Of a DNA stretch of 64,000 nt, positions 11,580 through 22,312 are shown piece after piece (positions within the stretch are counted from its first letter, which is position 1; every line of letters starts with the position of its first letter). The position numbers and the translations under genes are program-made. Source of the DNA: Effrenium voratum (taxonomy: Eukaryota; Sar; Dinophyceae; Suessiales; Symbiodiniaceae); assembly GCA_963377175.1 (NCBI GenBank), contig CAUJNA010001446.1, positions 1,626,065 through 1,690,064 of the forward strand, read 5' to 3'. The notes beneath the pieces were generated by a model. It saw only the letters and a list, made by a program, of their open reading frames with translations, had not been told where the DNA came from and did not search any database.

Positions 11580-11674
11580 CCTGGAGTCTCATTCTGACCA
11601 TTTAAAAATAGGGTCATTACCCAAGCTTAAGGGGTCATGACCCCTTTTTCTAGGGGTCAGAAGGAGACTCCAGG
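11580..11674. mobile_element. Family D element
   Basis: CCTGGAGTCTCATTCTGACC at the left and GGTCAGAAGGAGACTCCAGG at the right form long inverted repeats; the centre is AAGCTTAAGGGGTCATGACCCC. Confidence 0.75.
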
Positions 11675-12126
11675 TACTCCCTACACAATACAAACGTTGT
11701 TTTCAGGGCATGTCGATCCTTTACCAAAAAGCGGGCTAGTTAACCTGGTCAACCGAACGGTGTTCACAAAAACAAACTCTCAACAAGGTGGTAGTTGGAG
11801 TAAGGGGGTAGGATAAATTCAGCTACGGCAAAGAGGAGCGCTTCCAATTGTCAGGATCTGGCTTGGTCGAATCTGGGCCAAAGGTTAGGCCATATTTAAT
11901 GTGAAAATGGGCCCTCAAACTACCCTTAAACATGGGATTTCACAAACCATAACTTAGTTGGAATTTTGAGGGTTCAGGAAGGTGGTTCCCCAAACAACTG
12001 GAGCCTCCGACTCATTTTCACGCGCGGTTTTTGATCAAAGGCAAATGTCCCCAACTCACTAGCCGGGGGGGGTTCTTCTCACTTTCTGCATGGATTGGTC
12101 ACAAAAAAGTCGACACTTTGTATTTA

Positions 12127-12207
12127 CCTGGAGTCTCCATGACCCTTAAAAAATGAGGTCATTACCCAAAGTTGAGGGGTCATGACCCCTTTCTGGGGGA
12201 CTCCAGG
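12127..12207. mobile_element. Family D element with TA duplication
   Basis: CCTGGAGTCTCCATGACCC to GGGGGACTCCAGG with TA on both sides. Confidence 0.75.
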
Positions 12208-12329
12208 TACAATGTACCAACTCCACCTGGGACATGGGTCTGAGAAACTCGCCCAAAGTGGAAAGTGGTGGGCATGGTTTCCCTGTGATTAAGGGGCATG
12301 ACGCCCAAAATTGGGGGGGTGATGGAGGA

Positions 12330-12461
12330 ACCCGCCGTGGGTCTGTCGGAGACACGAACTCTGTCAGCACGGCTGCCTCACTTCGGGGTCGAAACCAACC
12401 CATGGGCCACGTGGGGTTGGCCGTGGCTCCCAGCTGAAGGAGCTGTCCTGACCCTTTCACG
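12330..12461 (-). CDS. Candidate downstream exon of the RCC1-repeat gene
   Basis: GC-rich minus-strand island with an acceptor GGTCAG|GACAGC about 250 bp beyond the last secure RCC1 exon. Three frames are open for 24 or more codons. One joins in phase from exon 8 and stops after 24 residues; another gives LLQLGATANPTWPMGWF. Which frame is used, and whether this is a C-terminal exon at all, cannot be settled by eye. Confidence 0.3.
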
Positions 12462-12499
12462 CACGAACCACGCAGAAAGCACTAAAACAGCACAGCAAA

Positions 12500-12590
12500 G
12501 CACACAAACAAACAAACAAACAAACAAACAACCAACCAACCAACCAACCAACCAACCAAACAAGCACACAAACGTACAAACACGCAAACA

Positions 12591-12640
<50 letters not shown>
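12500..12640. repeat. CAAA, CAAC and CA simple repeats
   Basis: Consecutive blocks of (CAAA)n, (CAAC)n and (CA)n, each homogeneous. This lies just beyond the last secure exon of the RCC1 gene on the minus strand. Confidence 0.9.
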
Positions 12641-12641
<1 letters not shown>

Positions 12642-12712
12642 TCAGCCAAGAACAGGAGCCAACAGCAAACATGCACGTCTGTTTTCTTGTTTCCGCTGAG
12701 ACGCGTCAGATC

Positions 12713-12838
12713 CTATCTAGCTTCTCTTGTATCGGAGTGCTGTCACTGCCCCGTGTCGATTGGCCCCAGGTGACAAGGGTGCCATCTTGACAGATTGCAG
12801 CGAAAGCGCCGAGGTTGGCTTGAATCTGCTGGACGCTC
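12713..12838 (-). CDS. RCC1-repeat gene exon 8
   Basis: Acceptor GCGAG|GAGC. Encodes [14 protein letters not shown], then DGTLVTWG and a degenerate [11 protein letters not shown]. It ends either at a GA donor (TAG|GATCTG) or reads two codons on to a TGA. Confidence 0.75.
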
Positions 12839-15800
12839 CTCGCAATGCGAACCCGACTTGGATGACTTTAAGTGGTTGACCACCTGCAAGTCACCATGTG
12901 GATAGGGTACATCCTACGTCGGCGACTTATCAACCAACTCAGATGTACCTGTAGGTAATGAAGGGAACCAGCCATCAAAAACACCAAAAAGACCATGGCG
13001 AAGGGTTCACCACTGTGGATGGACCCAATCCTGCACCACTCGGACACCAGGGCAAACCATTGTTTGTTGGTATTTACAGGGGAAGCATCAGAAACCGTTG
13101 GGTTTTAACGCGGTAAGACCCCCGTAGCTAAACCTGAGCGCTCTGAACCTCTCATCTGGGTGAATTATACTATTTCACCAACCTGAAATAAGGTGGTTGG
13201 GGGGGCTATTCCCGACATAAACCACCATTTGCGGTGAGGTCGTGTGAGGTCGTCATTCACCCAGACTCATTACTGTCCCCCTGTTTCACGCCCCACAAGT
13301 CAGCTCTTCTCTAAAAAGTTCCAGGTGACAAGCAGAAATAGATTGAACAACACTTAATGTATCAATGGAGGCTGCAGGATGTCATAACCCAGGTGGCTAA
13401 CCACTTAACTTTCTAGGAATAGCTTCCTCATTTTTCCAGGAAAAATCCCGGGGGAAACGGATCTGATTTTTGAAAATAACCATGGCGGAGAAGAATGGTT
13501 CCAATCAACCCCTGGAGAAATGTCGGGTTTTCCTGTTGGCTTCCCCTAAAAGCTACCAACGAGGGGGTAGCTAAAAGGACGCTTGAACTACCCATAAACA
13601 AGTTGGAATCCAATATCCAAGTAGGACTCCCTGCATCCAAGACTCCGGAAGGAACAGTGACCATTGGACCTACAAATTGACATGGGAGAATGCGAAAAAA
13701 AAAAAAAAAAAAACAAAAAAAAAAAAAAACCCAAGGCTACATACCTGGACCCTCGTCTCTACCCTGAAAAAGATATTTCACCCATGATGTGGGGTTGCTA
13801 TAACCCATTTTCAAGTCGGAACTTTGAGGGTTCTGGTCGGGGGTTCCTCCAACATACATGTTACAGTGCTGCCCTCGGATGCCCTGCGAAGACTTTTTTA
13901 GCTTTGACTTTTAGTGGTTTCATGGAATCCCCACTCCACCTCAACTAAAGCCAAAAAGAAAAGGAAGCGGATGGCTAAATACACAAGTTCAACACGCTTG
14001 CCATCAATCGGTCTCTTAAAACGGCCAAAATCTGGAGGTCTTCGTTCCAGAGGCCCCTTGCCAAGACCCTGGCTGCTTAGGACAGGGGGCTGGTGCGTTT
14101 TGGGACAACCTCCATGTGAGAATTTTCGTCCCCTGGAAATATGGGTGTGGGTCAAAATTAAAACTAGGGGACCACAGGGTTGGGTTTGGTCCATGTGTCC
14201 ATTTACAGGATTCCATTTTGGGTACCTAATTTGACCCACAGCCATATGGGAACCTACCCCCAGTGATACATTCCAACTCTAAAACCAACAGGGAAAAATG
14301 CCTTCACTCACTTCCGATCGAGAGGAATGGTCAGAAAACGTCAAACAGTCTTTTTTGACCACTGAAATGATCTTCCCAACAATTATAAAGTCCATGAACT
14401 CAGGAAGTGAGAAAACATATTATGACTGTCAAATGGAAGACACATGGCGAAAGGTCTCGAAATGGAGCTAAGGATCTTCAGCTGATCCTGCACGTGGCTG
14501 CTGTCGCCGCCAGATTCTTGGTCGCCCCATGTCCTTAACCCACGCCGAACGCCTCTAATAACCGGCTTCTTGAAAGTATGATGTCGAGCCCTAAGGAAAC
14601 AATGAGGTACCTCGCAAAAGCCAGGCTTGGCGATCTGTGTAAACAAACAAAAACACGTACATGTGATATCATCTCTAGCTTAAGTTGGTTGGAGTAGGGG
14701 GTTGGTTCCTCAAATTGAAAGATCAGACCCCCAGAAACAGAACACAAGTTGATCTGAGACCTGAAGGCAACGGGAACGCACAGTCCAGTCGCCTGAGCAG
14801 ACTTAAAGAGAAAAAATCAAACTCAAACCTACCAAAGATCCATCAATCAGAAGCAAACAAACAAACACAAATCAAAATATAGAGGAAGAAAAACAGAAAC
14901 ACCACCACACGAAAAAACCGAAAAGCCCACCAGTAGACAACCAAGGGGTCACTACAGAGCCATCCTCGCGGATCGCCGCGAAGGCAGCAAAGGCGCCGGC
15001 GGCGGCTTGGACGTGTCGAACTCCAGTCAGTTGCTCGCGCACCTTCCGGCTGTCGCCGCCATCGCGTGAACTGCCCCAAGTGATCCTGGGGCCGCTAGGG
15101 GTGTCTCAAGATGGATGGACGAAATCCATGCAACGCACCACCCAAGACACCCTATGATGATTCCCCTGTAAATACCAACAGGCAATGGTTTCAACCATGG
15201 TCTCAAAGTGGTGCGAACGGATTTCGAGGACCCATCCACAGGGGTGTCTCAAAATGGTGAAACAAAACAGCCTGGATCCACATAGCTTCATAGCTTCATG
15301 GCTTCCTTCCTGAACCCTCTCCCCTGCAGCGGGGGACAGGGGCGCCAGGGAATCGCGCGCTACTCCCAGGCAACACTGGCGAGCCGTTGCTACGCACTTA
15401 CAAATCCGACTTACAAATTTGTCAGTTTGCGAACCCCTGGGAATGTTTGCTTTGAGAAATCCAGCAAGACCAAGGAACGGGAAGATGGTAATAGCCCGTC
15501 GTACGCAGTTGGGTGGATTACCGTACCCCTTAATCTCCCGCTTTTCAGCTTGCCCTCAAATCCCGAGTTGATAGGTCAAAAAAACGTCCACACTTCTTGT
15601 TTGCCACCAAAATGGTCCACCAAAAAAGCTAAAAATCCAGAACTAGAGGTTCAACTCACCAAAGCACCAATTCTAATCACGGGCAACGTCACCAACCCCT
15701 TTTTGAGATGCCTATAATTTGACCAGACCCTTGACTAAACATAGTCCATAATTGGAAAGCGGCACAGGGTCAAAAGTATGGTTGCTTGTTTGGCCAAGGA

Positions 15801-18800
15801 TCACTCTGCCATCTTCGCGAATTGCAGCAAAGGCACTGCCAAAAACACCTGTGGCTGCTTGAATCTGTTGCACACCGACAAGTTCCTCTTGGACAAACCT
15901 GCTGTCCCCGCCATCTGCTGGATGTCCCCAAGCGATCACCGTGGCATCAGAACGGATGGCGGCAAAAGCACCGTTCGTGGCTTGTATCTGCCGGACTGAA
16001 GTCAGCTGTTCTTGTACGAAGACGCTGCAACCGCCTTTTTCGGGCTTGCCCCAAGTGACCACCGACCCGTCTTCACGGATGGCAGCAAAAGCGCTATCAG
16101 TTGCTTGGATCTGCCGGACGTTGGTCAGCTGATCCCGCACCTTGCTGCTGTTGCTGGCTGACTCATAACCCCAAGTCACTACAGAGCCATCCTGCCGGAT
16201 AGCAGCAAACGCACCTGGGTGCTAAGAATTGTTTCCGTCAGTTGGGGGTTGAAACTAAAAAAGCACACAGAAAACACACACGCACAATCCATTTGCTTGT
16301 GGCTTCTTTCTTCCGGCCGGTGAACACTCAATATTCCAACTTAAACACGGGTTATAGCCAACGAAACTTATGGTTGGTGAGAACCCATTTTTTAGCTCGT
16401 AGTTCTGTCAGGTCCAGGAAAATGTTCTCTTTCGCAGTTCCAGGCATCATGATTGGAGTTAGGCCCAGTTATGGAATGTATATATTTTATTGTTTGCTTC
16501 ACATGGAGTAGATTCACAGCTGCTTGGGAAGCTTGCAAAAACCAGTCTACTTGTGTCTGCAATTTCGAATTGCAAGACTTGGTAGGTTTGCCAAACTGAA
16601 GGTGTCGGTACCGATCACAGCCCTCAGTCTGAAGGTCACTGGAAAAAATAAACTGTATGCTAAGTCTACCCCAGGCACCGAATATACCCCTGGTAGCTTG
16701 AACCTCTCGGACATCAATCAGCTGCTCTCGCACCTGGCTGCTGTCACCGCCATCTCCAAGGCTTCCCCAGGTGATCCTTACCCAAAGAGAAACAAGTCCT
16801 GGTCAGCTGCACCCGGTCCTCCAGTAGAGAGGTTTGAATAAGTTGGTATCCGACTTTTTTCTGTAGTCTATTTTAGTAGGGGAACCCTCCGCCAAAAAAG
16901 GGTAAAAGGGCACTACGGGGGGACCCAGAAGAGAACTACTCCACAAAACAAATGGGATTTCACCAACCAAACTATTTGCTAGAATCCCACACCTTTCCAG
17001 AAAAAAACAAAAACTACGGGTTACCTGGACCCTCAAACTACCAACTTAAAAAACAGAGGGGAAAAAACAACGATATTTCACCAACAATAAGGTTGGTTGG
17101 CTATGACCAATCTTTAAGGGAATGTTGAGGCTTCAGTCAGCTGTCATATCCTCAACCCGTGAATGGTTGCGTCATCCATGCAACTCGCCACCGTTCAGCA
17201 ACTCTGGAATGATTCGACTCCCCTGCAAATACCAAGAAGCAATGGTTTCAACCATGCTTTCAACGTGGTGCGAACGGATCTCGTCCACCCGCTGCATCAT
17301 TCAACCAAGCCCGGGAATGAGGACATAAAGATTGCTAGAGAATGGGTGGAATCCGCCTGCAACGCGCACCCACGCCGTCATGACCCTTCAACAATCTGGG
17401 CTGGCCTCAGATCCCCTAAAAAGTTAAAACTTTTAGTGGGTTAAATGGAAAACTACCACTAGACACTCAATTTGCTCAAAAGCTTTTTGAACCGGATGCC
17501 TGAAAGCCAAGACATGGGCTGCCACGGCCCCTTTGGGCAATGACCAACCAGTGTTCAAGGCTCAGAGACTCCAAGTAACTTTCTTTTCCCGGGGTTTGCG
17601 GATCGGGTGACCCTTGTGGTTGGCTCAGGAAAGCCATCTATGAAGCCTGGAGGTACAAATCCCTTCTAGGTCCTCCAGATGTGAGAGGTTCAAATAAGTT
17701 GGTATCCGAGTTTTTTCTGGTTTATCTATTTTAGTAGGAGAACCCTCCCCAAAAAAAGTTGGTAAAAGGGCACTACCGGGGACCTGGCCTTTTAACCTTA
17801 ATGCTGGATCTACTGGGTGTTGTGCCCACAGCGAGCATTTTAGGTTCACAGCAACCCTGGTTGCCTGTATAGGAGGCAATCAAAGGAACCACCTCAACAA
17901 AACATTGAACCGACAATAGGTAGTTACCTATTTTCGAAACAATTCAACTGACTCGCAAGTCATAAGTCTGCGTAAGACGATTACCACTGGGATACTCTGG
18001 CTGCAAAGTAGAGTAACAAAGGCTCAAACAACTTCGATTCGCTGAGGATCACTGTGCCATCTTCGCGAATGGCGGCAAAAGCGCCATTCGTGGCTTGAAT
18101 CTGTCGGACGGAAGTCAGCTGATCTTGCACCTGCGTGCTGTTTGCGCCATAGTCTGGACTGCCCCAGGTAACCACAGAGCCATCCTTAGCAGGGTTGGGC
18201 CACCACAACTTGCACATCTTGAAACTGGGCTGTCCGTATTCTGATCCCCTGCTAAAAGTGACTAACTTTTAGTGGGCCAAATTCGGAAACCCAACCACTA
18301 AACTCGGAAAAAAATGGAACTGCCACAAAACCCAATCCCCCTCCCCAAAGAAAAAGAGGGAAAGCCCCACTAAGCCCCCTAAAACAACCAACCCCTGGGT
18401 TATGGCTTGTAAAGACCGACCACGGAAACCGCTCCTCGCGCATGGCCGCGAAGGCCCCGGCGGTAGATTGGATCTGTCGGATGTTCGTCAGCTGAGACTG
18501 CACTGCACTGCTGTCGCCCCCATGCTCCGCACTGCCCCAAGTAACCACGGAGCCGTCCTCGGTATCTCTCACCTTCTTTTGGAACCAAAGCCAACGGGGC
18601 CCCACGAAAAGCTGTGCGAAGAGTCGTCCACTGGAAAAACGGAGAACCATGCGTCTAGTAGATCTACCTGGAGTCTCTATGACCCCTAGCAAAATGGGTA
18701 ATGACCCCCTGTTTAATTACAGGGTCATGGAGACTCCAGGTTGTAGTGATAGATTCCAACTTTAAAGCCAAAAGGGGAACAACACATCTCCAGCAAATGG

Positions 18801-20141
18801 GAAACGTTGACCCCGGATGAATAAAGCCTTATTCATACGGGGAATCCCCACTAAACCAGAAACAGCCCCTCCCCACTGTCCTCAGATCCCCCGCTAAAAG
18901 TTTGACTCTTAGTGGGTTCAATGCAAATCCAACCACTAAACACTAAAAATTTGCTGAGAAGCTTTGGGAATGACTGGACACCACCAAGTAATATGACCCC
19001 CAACCATTGCTTTCATGGTACCTCCTGAATCCCAGGGTGAAAGGGCCCCCCATGACATTCGACGTTGGTGAGCAACACGCACTTCCTGATATGGCTGTGG
19101 TTGTCAAAACTGTTTTGGGATCCCATGTTGGTTGGGATTGGTGAATTCACCACCCATTTTAGAACCGGGATTTTAGTGGGGGATTGGGATGTTCACTGGG
19201 GGTACGATTTGGGCTTTGACCCATAGCCATATGGTCTTTTGTACCCAATACCGTTCCCTTTGCGAACAAGAAAATGAAGATAAACGTACTAACTGTTGCT
19301 CATGCACCAGTCAACCAACCAACCAACCAACCAACCAACCAACCAACCAACCAACCAACCAACCAACCAACCAACCAACCAACCAACCAACCAACCAACC
19401 AACCAACCAACCAACCCAACCAACCAACCAACCAACCAACCAACCAACCAACCAACCAACCAACCAACCAACCAACCAACCAACCAGTCAACCAGCCACT
19501 TTGAGAGTACCACGACCCTCACACTACCCTTAAAACGCTTAAACATTGGCAAATTGGATTTCACCAACCATAATGTTGGGGCTACAACCAAATTTTTGGT
19601 TGCAATTTTGAAGGTTGGGGGTTTCCCTTAGGGAATGCCCCCATGAGTCTGCCATGAGTCTCTCATGAGGGGAATGCCCGCCAGCCGGTTTCCCTCAAAC
19701 TACCCTTTAAAAATGGGATGTCACCCCCATTCTGGGGCTATCACCCATTTTAACATGGAATTTGGAGGCGAAGTCTACCCCCCATATAAAGAGGGGATTC
19801 CCAAAAGTATCACAGCGGATAGTCTTGATCCCACAACCCTTCAGCCCGGTTTGTTCGGTTAAGGTACCTCAAACTGTTGAAAATGGGATATTTCACCAAG
19901 CATGGTGGTTGGTGAAAAAACTGGTGGCTGGTTATCACCATTTTTTCTCCAAGGGAAGTATGAGGCTTCACCTCAGCTCTTTTGGCTTGCGTGCTTTTTT
20001 CTTTTTTCCGTGGGCTTCCAGGTGTCGTCCCGGAGGGCGGCAAAGGCGAAGCCGGAGCCGCGGATCTCGCGGACGCCCGCGGGGAGCGGCGCCAAGGGCC
20101 CGGCCTCGCCCCAGGACACCGCGGCGCCGCCCGGGACGTAC
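12713..20141 (-). CDS. RCC1-repeat protein, eight-exon model
   Basis: Gene span on the minus strand. Exons from 5' to 3': 20141-20027, 18557-18435, 18184-18051, 16776-16688, 16214-15803, 15085-14951, 14533-14477, 12838-12713. All junction phases agree and the joined frame has no stop. The product is a chain of about 50-residue repeats, each with a (S/T)VVTWG strand, a GGDSS turn, a V(R/Q)xQL helix, VRQIQAT and [10 protein letters not shown]. This is the RCC1/HERC-like repeat that folds as a beta-propeller blade. Dinoflagellate genomes carry very many such proteins, often annotated as HERC-type ubiquitin ligases, but no HECT domain, N-terminal domain, start or stop is visible here, so enzyme activity should not be assumed. 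Six of seven introns start with GA and one with GT; all end in AG. Both gene ends are missing or unassigned. Confidence 0.82.
13432..13505. repeat. Family J element fragment
   Basis: TTTTCCAGGAAAAATCCCGG, then AACGGATCTGATTTTTGAAAA and GAAGAATGG, matching the J copies. Confidence 0.5.
14143..14243 (+). mobile_element. Family E element with ATAT duplication
   Basis: GGGTGTGGGTCAAAATT to TTGACCCACAGCC, flanked by ATAT on both sides. It lies in intron 7 of the RCC1 gene. Confidence 0.75.
14477..14533 (-). CDS. RCC1-repeat gene exon 7
   Basis: A 57-nt exon. Acceptor GTTAAG|GACATGG, donor CTGAA|GATCCT (GA type). Encodes [18 protein letters not shown], the middle of one repeat; the phase joins exons 6 and 8. 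Confidence 0.8.
14951..15085 (-). CDS. RCC1-repeat gene exon 6
   Basis: A 135-nt exon. Acceptor CCCAG|GATCAC, donor GTAGT|GACCCC (GA type). Encodes [19 protein letters not shown], then [20 protein letters not shown]. The FAA triplet is duplicated relative to other repeats. Confidence 0.82.
15803..16214 (-). CDS. RCC1-repeat gene exon 5
   Basis: The longest exon, 412 nt, holding nearly three whole repeats. Acceptor CCCAG|GTGCG, donor AGAGT|GATCCT (GA type). It includes SVVTWG twice, TVIAWG once, and [13 protein letters not shown]. One repeat has an extra GVFGS before AFAAIREDG. Confidence 0.85.
16445..16680. repeat. Family L element interrupted by about 130 bp
   Basis: The left part (TTATGGAATGTATATAT to CACATGGAGT) and the right part (CACTGGAAAAAATAAACTG to CTAAGTCTACCCCAG) are continuous in other L copies. 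Here about 16510-16636 lies between them and contains the hairpin GCAATTTCGAATTGC, probably a second insertion. It lies in intron 4 of the RCC1 gene. Confidence 0.6.
16688..16776 (-). CDS. RCC1-repeat gene exon 4
   Basis: An 89-nt exon. Acceptor GTAAG|GATCACC, donor CAGGG|GTATAT, the only GT donor in the gene. Encodes [19 protein letters not shown], then VREVQATR. Confidence 0.82.
16815..16928 (+). mobile_element. Family A element in RCC1 intron 3
   Basis: GGTCCTCCAGTAGAGAGG to CACTACGGGGGGACCCAG. It starts 39 bp outside exon 4, so this copy lies inside a longer intron and is not itself the whole intron. Confidence 0.75.
17316..17409 (+). CDS. Candidate plus-strand exon inside RCC1 intron 3
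   Basis: Open plus-strand frame reading [19 protein letters not shown], ending CTCA|GATCCC at a family-M element, as in the proven case at 38846 but on the other strand. The acceptor is not clear. It could be an opposite-strand gene fragment or chance. Confidence 0.3.
17405..17478. repeat. Family M element copy
   Basis: GATCCCCTAAAAAGTTAAAAC, then TTTTAGTGGGTTAAATGG and CCACTAGACACTCAAT. Confidence 0.65.
17666..17787 (+). mobile_element. Family A element with CCTT duplication
   Basis: CTAGGTCCTCCAGATGTGAG to ACCGGGGACCTGG, with CCTT directly on each side (17662-17665 and 17788-17791). Confidence 0.8.
18051..18184 (-). CDS. RCC1-repeat gene exon 3
   Basis: A 134-nt exon. Acceptor GCTAAG|GATGGC, donor ACAGT|GATCCT (GA type). 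Encodes [20 protein letters not shown], then [19 protein letters not shown]. The usual GGDSS turn reads GANST here. Confidence 0.85.
18242..18312. repeat. Family M element in RCC1 intron 2
   Basis: GATCCCCTGCTAAAAGTGAC, then TTTTAGTGGGCC and CCAACCACTAAACTC. Confidence 0.65.
18435..18557 (-). CDS. RCC1-repeat gene exon 2
   Basis: A 123-nt exon of exactly 41 codons. Acceptor ACCGAG|GACGGC, donor GCGAG|GAGCGG (GA type). Encodes [20 protein letters not shown], then [16 protein letters not shown]. Confidence 0.85.
18667..18740. mobile_element. Family D element
   Basis: CCTGGAGTCTCTATGACCCC to GGGTCATGGAGACTCCAGG, a long inverted repeat with TA on the left and TT on the right. It lies in RCC1 intron 1. 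Confidence 0.75.
18888..18962. repeat. Family M element copy
   Basis: GATCCCCCGCTAAAAGTTTG, then CTTAGTGGGTTCAATGC and CCAACCACTAAACACT. Confidence 0.6.
19093..19228 (+). mobile_element. Family F element with ATAT duplication
   Basis: GGCTGTGGTTGTCAAAAC to CTTTGACCCATAGCC, flanked by ATAT on both sides. Its ends resemble those of family E. The interior has GGTGAATTCACCACCC. Confidence 0.75.
19311..19490. repeat. (AACC)n tetranucleotide array
   Basis: About 45 nearly perfect CAAC/AACC units with one interruption near 19413-19418. It is in RCC1 intron 1. The repetitive N/Q/P/T or W/L/V/G open frames over it are artefacts of the repeat. Confidence 0.95.
20027..20141 (-). CDS. RCC1-repeat gene exon 1 of the model
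   Basis: A 115-nt exon. Acceptor TGCCAG|GTACGT, donor GGGAC|GACACC (GA type). Encodes [20 protein letters not shown], then [16 protein letters not shown], a diverged repeat with almost every third position G or C. It joins exon 2 in frame as LRD|DGSVV. It starts mid-codon, so at least one more 5' exon exists upstream, unassigned. Confidence 0.75.
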
Positions 20142-20232
20142 CTGGCAGCCGGGGGTTGGAAGCCTCATGGAAAGAAAGACCAGGAAGCAGGCAAACACAG
20201 AAACCAACTAGACCAAAGGTGACCAAACTGAA

Positions 20233-20515
20233 CTAAACACACACACACAAACAAGCAAACAAGCAAACCAAACAAACAAGCAACCACACACTCCTTCTTC
20301 CGCACGGCTGAGGGGATCAATCCGCAAGCACACACTCAATCAATAAAACAACACAAACAAGCGAGCGAGCGAGCAAGCAAGCAATAAAGCAAACACACAC
20401 TCTTATTCGTTTTCTTCCACACGGCTGAGGGCAAACACACACTCAATCAAACAAACAAACAAGCAAGCAAGCAAGCAAGCAAGCAAACAAACGACCAAAC
20501 AACCAACCAGCCAGC
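20233..20515. repeat. CAAA, AAGC, GCGA and CA simple repeats
   Basis: Runs of ACAC, AAGC, GAGC and CAAA units, with the 15-bp segment CCACACGGCTGAGGG (or CGCACGGCTGAGGGG) appearing twice near 20300 and 20418. That suggests duplication of a longer unit containing repeat and non-repeat DNA. Confidence 0.85.
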
Positions 20516-20529
20516 CCACCAACTAATCA

Positions 20530-21184
20530 AATAAACAAACACTGATAATCATAAAGAAACAAAGGTATACATAGAGGAAGACAAACACAAAGAAGGCAAG
20601 GCACGAAATAAAGAAAGACAGAAAGAAACAAATATATTTAAACAAGAAAAGAACATCAACAAGACAATAAATGGCAAGTGAATCATATTTAAGAACCATC
20701 AAAAGCGCACAAGCAAAACAACCAAACACATTAATGACAAACACATAAACCAAGGAACAACCGCACATAAAAACAAGAAACGGGTAAACAAACAAAGGAA
20801 CACATGCATAAATTGGTGCATAGATAAAGAACACAGAAAATAAACAGATAGGCAAAGCTAACACTTACCGAAAGAAATAGTCAAAAGATTGTGCAACAAC
20901 GCCAATAGAGAAAGGGGACAAACAAGAAATGAGAAAGGACGGAAGAAAAGAACAAACATAATAATAATAAATACCAGAACACTGAAAGACACGCAAACAA
21001 ACGGACAAACAGACAAACAGATAGACAAACATAAATAAAGAAGAAACTCAAGAAGAAAGGACATAAAGAAATAACGAACAAATAAATAAATCAACAACTG
21101 AATCATAAATAATAATAATCATAATAATAATAATGATAATAATAATAATGATAATAATAATAGTAATAGTAATAGTAATAGTAC

Positions 21185-21215
<31 letters not shown>

Positions 21216-21330
21216 AATACTAATAATAATAATAATAATAATAGTAATAATAATAATAATATATTACTAGAATAACAACAGGAAATACACAACACAATAA
21301 ATAAGTAAAAAATGAAAAAGTAAATATATA
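20530..21330. repeat. A-rich low-complexity tract with (AAT)n
   Basis: Plus strand is A-rich throughout; 21105-21265 is an (AAT/AGT/AAC)n trinucleotide array. Open frames over it read L/V/F/S-rich on the minus strand and are compositional. Confidence 0.85.
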
Positions 21331-21539
21331 AAAAAAGAGGCACAAACAGAAAGAACACCATAAAGAACACTAAGAGTTCGAAAACAACTCTCTCCAAGAA
21401 ACCAAGCGCAAGGGTGGGGGGGTTTTCACCCGGAACTCGGGAATTTGGACACCCAGACATGGCGGTGCTCTGCGAAGACCCCCAGGAACTGAAGCTGGCT
21501 TCGTTTTTGGCTCTCTGTTTTTTTCCCCCGTGGCAAGGA

Positions 21540-21610
21540 GAGCTGGAAGGAGCAGCCAAGAGACTGGCCTGGCTAGGGGTACAAGGAGACTTTCTCCTTC
21601 TCTCAACCTC
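21540..21610 (+). CDS. Weak candidate exon
   Basis: T/C-rich tract followed by GGCAAG|GAGAGC and an open frame reading LEGAAKRLAWLGVQGDFLLL. The minus strand is also open. Support is limited to the acceptor-like tract and composition. Confidence 0.25.
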
Positions 21611-21875
21611 GTGCAAAAAAATGGGTATGCCGTTGTTTTTTTTTGAGGAGCCATGCTTTTGTTGGTAAAGGGAAACCAAAGGCAAACCACCCATAAATTT
21701 TGGCGGTCCACTAAAACACACACCACACCAAGAAGAAAACCACAATTTGGGGGGCTCCCCAAAAACTGACCCACCAAGACCTTTCAGTCTTCCAAAAAGA
21801 AGGGCCTTGCACCCTACGGTGCGAGTGGATAGGCCCTGAAATCGATCGAAGCGGACCCGCAAACGCAACGAGTAA

Positions 21876-21971
21876 CCTGGAGTCTCCGTCTGACTCCTAG
21901 AGTCATGAGTCATGACCCCATTTTTTTTGGTAATGACCAACCATTTTAAAAAGGTCACCGGGAACTCCAGG
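21876..21971. mobile_element. Family D element
   Basis: CCTGGAGTCTCCGTCTGAC to GGTCACCGGGAACTCCAGG, with the internal CATGACCCCATTTTTTTTGG. Confidence 0.7.
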
Positions 21972-22312
21972 TAGACCTTTGTTTGGACTTCAACATGGAA
22001 AGCCCGCTTGTCACGGGGCGATTCGGTCACACCAAAGCCATGCCCCAAGCATGGGTCAAAACCTGTCTATGGATCCAGATCGCCCCCTTTGAGCTGAGTG
22101 GCCAGTGGATTTCCATAAAGGAAAAGGCATGCTCTTTTGGCTGGTTGACTTTGAAAGAATCGGAACCCTTCCCCCCAAAAAAAATGGAGAAAAAAAAGGT
22201 GTCACTGGGCAATTGGGTATCACGAAACCAAAGAAACACCAAGTCGACCTTAACGGAATCGGACCCCTTCCCTCCAGAAAAAAACGGGAAAAAAGGGGCG
22301 GAAGCCACCGAC

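Noticed and set aside
19189..19631. N/Q/P/T and W/L/V/G open frames
   Set aside because: Translation of (AACC)n; the array also resembles no known telomere repeat of this group, so a telomere was rejected too.
12713..20141. Calling the RCC1-repeat gene a HERC ubiquitin ligase
   Set aside because: Only RCC1-type repeats are visible. No HECT domain or other catalytic part is in the window, so the name would overstate the evidence.
21119..22048. A 309-aa minus-strand open frame
   Set aside because: Its C-terminal third is poly-L/V from the (AAT)n array and the rest crosses family-D DNA; no consistent codon bias.
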